From NCBI GenBank assembly GCA_964386435.1, contig CAYLSV010000054.1:1-22305 (forward strand): a stretch of 22,305 bases of DNA, given 5' to 3'. Under the pieces are notes generated by a model. The model was not told the origin of the DNA. It did no database searches and worked only from the letters and a program-made list of their open reading frames with translations. The stretch comes from CAYLSV01 sp964386435. Lineage in GTDB: Bacteria; Planctomycetota; Phycisphaerae; Tepidisphaerales; Tepidisphaeraceae. Made by a program: the position numbers and the translations under genes. Positions 8,212 to 14,013 of this stretch are shown one piece after another; position 1 is the stretch's first letter; each line of letters starts with the position of its first letter.

Positions 8212-8634
8212 TCACGCCGCCTGCTTGGGGAGGTAGGGCATGAGCTGGCCGGGCAGTTGCTTGAGGCCGCGGCGCAGGGCCTTGGCGACGGCGTACTGCA
8301 GGCTGCGGTCGACGCGGCTCTTGACGCGGTCGGTCGGCTCGACGCCGAGCTTGTGCATCTGCTCCAGCGACCACTCCCACGCGGCCCACTCCTCCTCGCA
8401 GCGGAGCTTGTACGTGTCGAACCCGATCGCGTGGTGCCCGACCTCGTGCAGAAAGATGGACAGCGACAGCGGGCTTTTGGGGAACGGGCTCTCGACCCAG
8501 TTGACGACCTCGCCGTTGTCGTACCACGCCCGCCAGGCGCAGCCGGACATGCTGCTGCGCCACTTGCGGACGCGCAACCGGTGCCGCTGCTTCATCAGCT
8601 CGACGATCTCGACGTAACGCTCGGCGCGGGTCAC
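8212..8634 (-). CDS. Small zincin-like protein (HEVGHH motif)
   Basis: This protein is about 140 residues if translated from the GTG at 8634. It contains IFLHEVGHHAIG, an HExxH zinc-binding motif, followed 12-20 residues later by EEEWAAWEWS. An acidic residue there could be the third zinc ligand, in the style of ImmA/IrrE-like metallopeptidases. The C-terminus is basic and helical (VDRSLQYAVAKALRRGLKQ). There is no signal peptide or membrane segment. The frame stays open to 8823, but those 63 extra codons come from the simple-repeat block at 8676-8843 and are not credible. GTG at 8634 has no ribosome site; the ATG at about 8594 is an alternative. I do not recognise a named family. Proteolysis is inferred from the motif only. 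Confidence 0.65.
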   Translation of the reverse strand: MTRAERYVEIVELMKQRHRLRVRKWRSSMSGCAWRAWYDNGEVVNWVESPFPKSPLSLSIFLHEVGHHAIGFDTYKLRCEEEWAAWEWSLEQMHKLGVEPTDRVKSRVDRSLQYAVAKALRRGLKQLPGQLMPYLPKQAA

Positions 8635-8675
8635 GAAGAATGCATCGGCACGATGGGCAGCGGGGCGGTAGGGGG

Positions 8676-8843
8676 TTGTTCTTCGTCCTTTGTTCTTGGT
8701 CCTTTGTTCTTGGTCCGTAGTCATTCGTCCGTGGTCCGTGGTCCGTTGCTCACGCTGACGACGCGCGTTGAAGTGCAGCAACTGACCACGGACAAAGAAC
8801 AAAGAACAAACGACAAAGAACAAAGGACCAACAACAAAGGACT
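8676..8843. repeat. A/G-versus-T/C simple-repeat inverted block
   Basis: The left arm (8676-8750) is made of degenerate repeats of TTTGTTCTTGGTCC and GTCCGTGGTCC. The right arm (8778-8843) carries the complement, AAAGAACAAAGGACC-like units. A short GC-rich centre at 8751-8777 separates them. The arms could form a large imperfect hairpin. Composition is unlike the surrounding GC-rich genes. The block fills the space between the lipoprotein stop codon and the zincin-like gene. Confidence 0.85.
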
Positions 8844-9423
8844 ACTCCCCCACCTGCGGCACCACGCTGCGGACGCTCCTTGCCGCCGCCTCCAGCGCTT
8901 CGGCGTCGCCGGGTTGCTGATCATCGCGGCGGTGGGCGTGGTAGACGAGCCAGCCGGTGAAGCCGCGGACGGCGAGGTAGCCGGTGCCGTCCCACTGGCC
9001 CATCCGAATCGTGACCCACTGCCGGCCCAGATCGTCTTCCCATTGCTCGAGGATCTCGAAGCGCTTGGCGTCGTCCTGCGATTGGTACGTCCGCTGGGCG
9101 AACCACAAGAGCTGCCCCGGCGTCAGCGGCCATGGCAGCCGCAACCGGACCACGCCGAACCGCACCCGCCAACCCTCAGCCCGCCACTGCACGTGGTCGG
9201 CGAACGCCTTGTTCTGCGTCGGCCGCCGCTCCCAGCCCTCGGGCGGCTGCACCGTGGCCGCCACGTCCGGCACCGCCCGCGCCGCGGCCAGCCCGTCCTC
9301 CGGCACCAACGCCGCCGACGCCGTCCACTGCGGCCGCGGCGCGACCGCCGGCTGACAACCCGCCAGCAGCAACAGCCCAAGAATGGCGGCAAGACGTTTC
9401 ACCGATGCCAGTACGCCGGCCAT
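8842..9423 (-). CDS. Lipoprotein of unknown function
   Basis: This is a 193-residue predicted lipoprotein. The signal ends in a lipobox (LGLLLLAGC) at about residues 15-23, so Cys23 should be acylated and the protein held in a membrane. The mature part starts with a Pro/Ala-rich linker, then a compact domain containing PEGWERRPTQNKAFADHV, VVRLRLPWPLTPGQLLWFA and QWVTIRMGQWDGTGYLAVRG. I do not recognise the domain. GTG at 9402 is an alternative start that still leaves a lipobox. Starting at 9423 leaves only 18 bases to the divergent small gene at 9442. The stop codon overlaps the end of the simple-repeat block. Confidence 0.8.
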   Translation of the reverse strand: MAGVLASVKRLAAILGLLLLAGCQPAVAPRPQWTASAALVPEDGLAAARAVPDVAATVQPPEGWERRPTQNKAFADHVQWRAEGWRVRFGVVRLRLPWPLTPGQLLWFAQRTYQSQDDAKRFEILEQWEDDLGRQWVTIRMGQWDGTGYLAVRGFTGWLVYHAHRRDDQQPGDAEALEAAARSVRSVVPQVGE

Positions 9424-9430
9424 TGGCCGT

Positions 9431-9434
9431 AGGA
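9431..9434 (+). promoter_or_regulatory. Shine-Dalgarno site of the 31-residue peptide gene
   Basis: AGGA lies 7 bases before the GTG at 9442. It is the main evidence that this short frame is translated. Confidence 0.6.
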
Positions 9435-9441
9435 TCGCCGC

Positions 9442-9537
9442 GTGATTGCCAAGCCGCCGAGGAAGTTGTTGCTCGTCCTGGTGACCGTCTATGCCGTGTG
9501 GATTGGGTTCCTGACGGTGTTAACGTTGACGACCTGA
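9442..9537 (+). CDS. 31-residue single-pass membrane peptide
   Basis: This short frame begins with GTG at 9442 and ends with TGA at 9535-9537. It encodes a basic N-terminus (MIAKPPRKLL) followed by one hydrophobic helix (LLVLVTVYAVWIGFLTVLTL). That is the usual shape of small inner-membrane peptides with a positive-inside anchor. AGGA stands at the right spacing before the start. It is divergent from the lipoprotein gene, whose start is 18 bases away, so the two would have to share a very compact control region. No family is recognised. The evidence is the ribosome site, composition and topology, so it remains a prediction. Confidence 0.55.
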   Translation: MIAKPPRKLLLVLVTVYAVWIGFLTVLTLTT

Positions 9538-9546
9538 CGCCCGGAC

Positions 9547-9575
9547 CTGCCGTACGTGGTGCGGCAGCTACCTAG
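9547..9575 (+). repeat. Small hairpin resembling a degenerate class 2 repeat end
   Basis: CTGCCG (9547-9552) pairs with CGGCAG (9562-9567) around a 9-base loop. The hairpin ends in CAGCTACC, like the class 2 element at 2795-2802. There is no T-run, so it is a doubtful terminator for the peptide gene. Confidence 0.35.
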
Positions 9576-9629
9576 AGCAAGCAGCGGCCTAGTAGCCCGT
9601 CCGCCGTGACGAGTCGAGTCGCCTTGCCA

Positions 9630-9639
9630 NNNNNNNNNN
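9630..9639. other. Assembly gap (10 N)
   Basis: Ten undetermined bases sit just beyond the 3' end of the minus-strand gene at 9645. The flanks do not clearly match either repeat family. Confidence 0.99.
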
Positions 9640-9644
9640 GGCGA

Positions 9645-10025
9645 TCAACGGAACCGGTGCCCCAGGTGCAGCGCGACCAAGGCTGTGGAGGCCGTTGACG
9701 CCGCGGTAATGATCATTGCCGCCACCGCGACGACGTTCGACCAACTGCCCGGGTCGGCCACCAGCAGGCCGAAGCCGAAGTAGATGAGCCCCAGCACGCC
9801 GCCGCCGAGCAGGACGAGGACCGCGACGTTGACGAACGGGCTGACCGGCGTGATCTTCTGCGGCGTGGGCGCGTACCCAACGGCCGCGGCGACCGGCGTG
9901 TCGTCCAGCGGCTGCTCCTCCGGCGGCCACCCGGATCGAGCCGCCTCCATCGAGTCAGCCTCCACCCGCACGTCCCGGATCTCGCCGGTGTTGGCGTTGC
10001 GAACCTTGACAACGAACTGCGGCAT
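9645..10025 (-). CDS. GspF-N-like segment plus two-TM protein, paralogue B
   Basis: This is a 126-residue membrane protein. The first 33 residues (MPQFVVKVRNANTGEIRDVR, then VEADSMEAARSGW) follow the pattern of the cytoplasmic N-terminal segment of type II secretion F / PilC proteins (MPxFxxxxRDxxGxxxxxxxEAxSxxxA). A linker leads to two hydrophobic helices, VNVAVLVLLGGGVLGLIYFGFGLL and VVAVAAMIITAASTASTALVALHL. The secretion F domains themselves are absent. It shares its N-terminal pattern and overall plan with the gene at 10048-10518, which lies 22 bases upstream on the same strand, so the two probably arose by duplication and form an operon. Function is unknown. Confidence 0.75.
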   Translation of the reverse strand: MPQFVVKVRNANTGEIRDVRVEADSMEAARSGWPPEEQPLDDTPVAAAVGYAPTPQKITPVSPFVNVAVLVLLGGGVLGLIYFGFGLLVADPGSWSNVVAVAAMIITAASTASTALVALHLGHRFR

Positions 10026-10047
10026 AACGGGCAGGTTAGCCGCCGAT

Positions 10048-10518
10048 TCACCGCGCCGGCGGGGGCCAGAAGCGGCCGATGTGCAGCAGCACGAGGGCGG
10101 CGGCGATGACGCTGAACATTGCCACCACGCTCACCGCGACAAACGCCGCGCCGGCGACCTCTTCGAGCCCCCGCACCCAACTCGGGATTTGCCCGAGGAT
10201 TATCAGGAACGTCACCAGCGCCACCGTGATGCCGAGAAAGAAGACGATGTACGCCGCGGTGTAGAAGCCCGACGGCGGGCCGTCGCCGTCCTCGGTCATC
10301 GGCGTCGCGTAGCTCAGCGTGCCGTCGGCGTCGACAAGGTTCTGCCCGCCCCAATCGGCCGGCCGCACCTCACCGGATTTGTCGCGCTCGAAGAAGCCCA
10401 GCACGAGGTAGTGCGACGGCCAGCGGGTCGCCGCCCGATGGGCCGAGGCGGCTTCCACCGCCACCGTCCGCTGCTCGCGGGTGTTCTTGTCGCGCAAGGT
10501 GACTTGGAACTGCGGCAT
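10048..10518 (-). CDS. GspF-N-like segment plus two-TM protein, paralogue A
   Basis: This is a 156-residue membrane protein and the first gene of a two-gene operon. It begins MPQFQVTLRDKNTREQRTVA and continues VEAASAHRAATRW, the same segment as paralogue B and again similar to the N-terminus of GspF/PilC proteins. An insert (SHYLVLGFFERDKSGEVRPA, then the ADGTLSYATP region) is absent from B. Two helices follow, TAAYIVFFLGITVALVTFLI and FVAVSVVAMFSVIAAALVLLHI. A weak GAGG lies only 2-3 bases before the ATG. It is divergent from the MoeB-like gene with 163 bases between starts. The role is unknown; the fold of the N-terminal segment is inferred from its pattern. Confidence 0.75.
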   Translation of the reverse strand: MPQFQVTLRDKNTREQRTVAVEAASAHRAATRWPSHYLVLGFFERDKSGEVRPADWGGQNLVDADGTLSYATPMTEDGDGPPSGFYTAAYIVFFLGITVALVTFLIILGQIPSWVRGLEEVAGAAFVAVSVVAMFSVIAAALVLLHIGRFWPPPAR

Positions 10519-10670
10519 TGCCTCATGCTAGCGGTGGGTGCCTACCCTAGCGGCCACGGGCGATTTGACCCACAGCTTGCGGCCCGATCGGCGGTATTGG
10601 ACTTGCCGGCCAACATGCTAAAGCGTGGCGACGGCCTCACCGGCGTCGCCTTCGGGTCGTTCTTTGAGCC

Positions 10671-10674
10671 GGAG
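10671..10674 (+). promoter_or_regulatory. Shine-Dalgarno site fixing the MoeB-like start
   Basis: GGAG lies 7 bases before the GTG at 10682. This favours that start over the in-frame ATG at 10625, which has no such site. Confidence 0.65.
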
Positions 10675-10681
10675 TTGCGTC

Positions 10682-11968
10682 GTGTCTGTTGAGAATCTTT
10701 CGCCCGAGCAGGTCAACCGTTACCGCCGCCACCTCATCTTGCCGGAGGTGGGGATGGCGGGGCAGAAGAAGCTGCTGAACGCCAAGGTGCTGTGCATCGG
10801 GGCCGGCGGCTTGGGCTGCCCGATCTCGCTGTACCTGGCCGCCGCGGGGGTCGGGACGATCGGGCTGGCGGACGTCGACGTCGTCAGCCCGAGCAACTTG
10901 CAGCGGCAGATCCTGTTCGGCACCGACCAGATCGGCGACGACAAGGTCGCCGCCGCCGAGAAGCGGCTCAACGGCCTGAACCCCGACGCCAAGATCGTCA
11001 AGCACAAGACGCTGGTGAACTCCAAGAACGTCATGGACCTGATCGCCGGGTACGACGTAATCATTGACGGCACGGACAATTTCCCGACACGATACTGCGT
11101 GGGCGACGCCTGCGTGATCGCCGGCAAGCCGAATGTTTATGGCAGCATTTTCCGGTTCGAGGGCATGGTGACGGTGTTCGACCCGCAGCGCCAGAACCCG
11201 CTGCGGCCGGGCGAGGCGGGGCCGTGCTACCGCTGCCTCTACCCCGAGCCGCCGGAGCCGGGCAGCGTGCCGAGCTGCGCCGAGGGCGGTGTGCTGGGCG
11301 TGTTGCCGGGCATCATCGGGACGCTGCAGGCCAACGAGGTCATCAAGCTGATCCTCGGCGTCGGCACGCCGGCGATCGGCAAGCTGCTGTCGTTCAGCGC
11401 GCTCGACTTCGAGTTCCGCACGTTCAAGCTTCGCCGCGACCCCGAGTGCCCGGCCTGCGGCGACCAGCCGACGATCACCGAGCCGATCGATTACGAGCAG
11501 TTCTGCGGCACCCCGATCCTCGACGCCCAAAGCGTCGCCGAGACCAAGAACGAGGTCCGCCAAGCCACCGGCCAGGAGGTCGAAGGGGCCACCAATGAGC
11601 TGGACGAAAAGGGTTTGCCCCACGGTTACGCCCTCGACACCCAACGCGAGGTCACGCCGCGGCAGGTGAAGGAACTGCTCGACGGCGGCGAGGACTTCGA
11701 GTTCATCGACTGCCGCCTGCCGACGGAGGTGGCGATCACCACCATCGACGGCAGCCGGCTCATCCCGCTGCAACAGCTCGACCGCGTCTTCGACGACGAG
11801 TTCGACGGCAAGGAGGGCCGCCGCACCATCGTCTACTGCCGCAGCGGCCAGCGGAGTTTGCAGTTCGTCGATTACCTCAAGCGGCAAGGCTTCACCGACG
11901 CCCGCAGCATGGCCGGGGGCATTCTGCTGTGGAACAAGGACGTCAACCCCGGCGGCCCACAGTATTGA
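10682..11968 (+). CDS. moeB: MoeB/ThiF-type adenylyltransferase with C-terminal rhodanese domain
   Basis: This is a 428-residue E1-like enzyme that would activate the C-terminal glycine of a ubiquitin-like sulfur carrier (MoaD, ThiS or similar) by adenylation, with the rhodanese domain supplying sulfur. The N-terminus LSPEQVNRYRRHLILPEVG is typical. The ATP-binding loop GAGGLG is at residues 40-45, followed by DVVSPSNLQRQ, DGTDNFPTRY and CAEGGVLGVLPGIIGTLQAN. Two zinc-binding CxxC pairs are present (CYRC and CPAC). The rhodanese domain has the loop YCRSGQRS with Cys386 as the probable persulfide carrier. About 100 residues link the two halves. The architecture matches MoeZ/MoeBR and MOCS3-like proteins. 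No sulfur-carrier or cofactor gene is adjacent, so the pathway (molybdopterin, thiamine, tRNA thiolation or cysteine) cannot be decided. Confidence 0.93.
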   Translation: MSVENLSPEQVNRYRRHLILPEVGMAGQKKLLNAKVLCIGAGGLGCPISLYLAAAGVGTIGLADVDVVSPSNLQRQILFGTDQIGDDKVAAAEKRLNGLNPDAKIVKHKTLVNSKNVMDLIAGYDVIIDGTDNFPTRYCVGDACVIAGKPNVYGSIFRFEGMVTVFDPQRQNPLRPGEAGPCYRCLYPEPPEPGSVPSCAEGGVLGVLPGIIGTLQANEVIKLILGVGTPAIGKLLSFSALDFEFRTFKLRRDPECPACGDQPTITEPIDYEQFCGTPILDAQSVAETKNEVRQATGQEVEGATNELDEKGLPHGYALDTQREVTPRQVKELLDGGEDFEFIDCRLPTEVAITTIDGSRLIPLQQLDRVFDDEFDGKEGRRTIVYCRSGQRSLQFVDYLKRQGFTDARSMAGGILLWNKDVNPGGPQY

Positions 11969-11977
11969 AGCCGCATT

Positions 11978-11995
11978 GAAGCCGCTGGTGGCTTC
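11978..11995 (+). terminator. Weak hairpin after the MoeB-like gene
   Basis: GAAGCC and GGCTTC form a 6-base stem around a 6-base loop, 10 bases after the stop codon. No T-run follows, so terminator function is doubtful. Confidence 0.25.
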
Positions 11996-12173
11996 TGCCG
12001 CCATTGCATCAACGCCGACAAACCGCCGCGCCCCCGCGACACCCTGCGGTCCGGCGTGGCGTTTGAAGTCGTTTCACCCGAAAATTGTCGGCTGGAACGG
12101 CGTTTGTGCCATGTGAGCTACCGGCCCGCCGATCGTCGGCGGTCCACTCACACGCTTTCAACCCATCCCAATC

Positions 12174-12959
12174 ATGAACCTGATCAAAACCCAAATCATC
12201 ACCGCCGCCGTCGCCGCCTTGTCCACCGCCGGCTTTGCCGTCGCGGGCGAGGATTGCCATTCGTGCGCCCCCGGCCAGACCGTGCAGATTTCCACCGATG
12301 CCCGGTCCGCCGAGATGTCGCCCGAACAGGCGAAGCAAACGGAGAAGAGCTTCGTCAAGTGGGCCAGCAACGGCCACCTCTTCGCCATCGAGGCCGCCAA
12401 GATCGCCCAGGACAAGGCCGACCACGAGTACGTCCGCCAGCTCGCCAAGCAGCTCCAGCAAGACCACGAGCAGGCCTACCAGATGCTCACCGACGCCGTT
12501 GAAGGCACCGAGTACGAGGCCCGCGATGAGATCACGCTCGACTTGCTCAGCGACAAGCTGGAGATGATGCGCAGCGACAAGGACGACGATTTTGACGCCG
12601 CCTACGTCTTTGGCCGCAGCGGCGACGCGGTGGATGCGACGCTGTGGTACGCCTACAGCATGGAGCGGATGCAGACGCCGGCTTTGCAGCAGTACGCCCA
12701 GCAAATCCTGCCGGTGCTGGCAACGCATCAGCGGGCCGCCGAGCAGACGTCCATCGCCCTGATCCGCGGCATTGACGACAGCCAGTTCCGCCAGCTCCAG
12801 GACGAGGCCCGCGCCCGCCAAGCCGGCGGCGAGATGGGCGACGCCGTCGAAGGTGTCGCCACGCCGGACGCCGCCACCGAGGATGAGGACAACGATGTCG
12901 ATTCGAGCGTCAACCCCGGCGACTTGCAGCCCCTGAAGGGCCAAGACGACGACATGTAA
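12174..12959 (+). CDS. Exported DUF4142 protein with CxxC and acidic tail
   Basis: This is a 261-residue secreted protein. A signal peptide (MNLIKTQIITAAVAALSTAG, probable cleavage after Ala24) is followed by CHSC at residues 28-31. The central all-helical DUF4142 domain, a ferritin-like bundle of unknown function, is shown by EKSFVKWASNGHLFAIEAAK, LAKQLQQDHEQAYQML and TPALQQYAQQILPVLATHQ. The end is strongly acidic and contains DVDSSVNPGDLQP. The gene at 13101 is a paralogue with the same tail, and the two are separated by a clear terminator, so each probably has its own transcript. No ribosome site is visible before the ATG. In other bacteria DUF4142 proteins are often envelope or stress related; that role here is inference. 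Confidence 0.85.
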   Translation: MNLIKTQIITAAVAALSTAGFAVAGEDCHSCAPGQTVQISTDARSAEMSPEQAKQTEKSFVKWASNGHLFAIEAAKIAQDKADHEYVRQLAKQLQQDHEQAYQMLTDAVEGTEYEARDEITLDLLSDKLEMMRSDKDDDFDAAYVFGRSGDAVDATLWYAYSMERMQTPALQQYAQQILPVLATHQRAAEQTSIALIRGIDDSQFRQLQDEARARQAGGEMGDAVEGVATPDAATEDEDNDVDSSVNPGDLQPLKGQDDDM

Positions 12960-12988
12960 TTTGCCTCGTCAACCGAACATCAACCCGT

Positions 12989-13015
12989 CGCCCCGGACCT
13001 TTGTCCGGGGCGATT
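12989..13015 (+). terminator. Intrinsic-type terminator after first DUF4142 gene
   Basis: CGCCCCGGAC (12989-12998) and GTCCGGGGCG (13003-13012) form a perfect 10-base stem around CTTT, followed by ATTT. The T-run is short. Confidence 0.7.
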
Positions 13016-13100
13016 TCGCGTCGTGGCCCGCCGTTTGTTGTTGTCGAGCGAGGCCGCGCATGTGCCGGCCTCACCCACGTTGTACCCAGAGGAGTTTCCG

Positions 13101-13835
13101 ATGAACCGCACCCTGATTCTTGGCACCATTGCCGCCCTGACCACCGCCGGCCTCGTCATCGCCGACGACCACGCCAACCACAATTCGCCGCAGATGAACA
13201 TCACGCTGCCGGCGGCGATCGAGCTCACTGAGGCGGAGGCCACCCAGTTCGAGAAGGATTTCGTCAAGGCCGCCGCCAACGAGAACTTGTTCGAAATCGC
13301 CTCGGCCGAGTTGGCCGAGCAGAAGTCGCAGAACGAGGCCGTGCGGGCGTACGCCGCTGCGGTCGGCAAGGCGCACCAGGCGAACCACGAGAAGTTGATC
13401 GCCGTGGCCGAGGAGGCGGGGATCAAGGTGCCCGAGAAGATCAACAGCCGCATCAAGCGGGCCAAGCTCGCCGAGTTGGAGAAGCTTGAAGGCAACTTGT
13501 TCGACATCGACTACATGTTCGGCCAGGCCGCCGGGCACGACATGGCGATCCTGCTGTTCAGCCACGCCGCCGAGGCCGCCCCGACGCCGGCGATCCGCGA
13601 GTATGCCGAGATGTCGCTGCCGGGCCTGCGCGGCCACGACGAGCAGGCCGGTCAGATCGCCCACGCCTTCATCGGCGGCAAGCAGGGCGACTCCCTCAAC
13701 CGCCAAAACCGCGCCCAAACCGCCGGCGGCGAAGTCGGCAACGACATCGAGCGCGAAAACGACGACGAGGACAGCGACGTCAACTCGAGCGTCAACCCCG
13801 GCGACATGCAGCCCACGCTCGACGACGACAACTAA
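13101..13835 (+). CDS. Exported DUF4142 paralogue with acidic tail
   Basis: This is a 244-residue secreted helical protein. The start at 13101 is fixed by AGAGGAG ending 6 bases upstream and by the signal peptide it creates (MNRTLILGTIAALTTAGLVI, probable cleavage after Ala21); an in-frame ATG at 13023 lacks both. The DUF4142 domain is seen in FEKDFVKAAANENLFEIASA, AVRAYAAAVGKAHQANHEKL and TPAIREYAEMSLPGLRGHDE. The C-terminus (AGGEVGNDIERENDDEDSD, then VNSSVNPGDMQP) closely matches the tail of the gene at 12174, although the domains have diverged. The CxxC of the first paralogue is missing. Function is unknown. Confidence 0.87.
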   Translation: MNRTLILGTIAALTTAGLVIADDHANHNSPQMNITLPAAIELTEAEATQFEKDFVKAAANENLFEIASAELAEQKSQNEAVRAYAAAVGKAHQANHEKLIAVAEEAGIKVPEKINSRIKRAKLAELEKLEGNLFDIDYMFGQAAGHDMAILLFSHAAEAAPTPAIREYAEMSLPGLRGHDEQAGQIAHAFIGGKQGDSLNRQNRAQTAGGEVGNDIERENDDEDSDVNSSVNPGDMQPTLDDDN

Positions 13836-13855
13836 TGTCGGCCTCATCCCTTCAA

Positions 13856-13949
13856 GAAGCCGAGGGGTGAGCGGAGCGAAGACCCGGATCACGCGTTGCA
13901 GTTGATGCAGCGTCGATCCGGGTCTTTGCTGCGCTCGCCCCTCGGCTTC
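13856..13949 (+). repeat. Long inverted repeat after second DUF4142 gene (possible terminator)
   Basis: Arms 13856-13890 and 13915-13949 match at 32 of 35 positions when one is inverted. The loop carries a further short stem (ACGC with GCGT, TGCA with TGCA). A T/C-rich stretch (TTCTTCTCCTC) follows. It could stop transcription from the DUF4142 gene or be a separate dispersed palindrome; only one copy is seen here. Confidence 0.6.
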
Positions 13950-14013
13950 TTCTCCTCAACCGCGGCCCGTTGCGGATTTCCGCCCGTGACTTCCCCGGCC
14001 GCATCGGCTAAAC

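Noticed and set aside
8635..8823. N-terminal extension of the HEVGHH protein to 8823
   Set aside because: The extension is a translation of the simple-repeat block, giving Arg/Gln/Thr-rich text.
10637..12004. 455-codon minus-strand frame opposite the MoeB-like gene
   Set aside because: Antisense shadow; no recognisable motif, Leu/Asp/Val-rich composition typical of antisense GC-rich frames.
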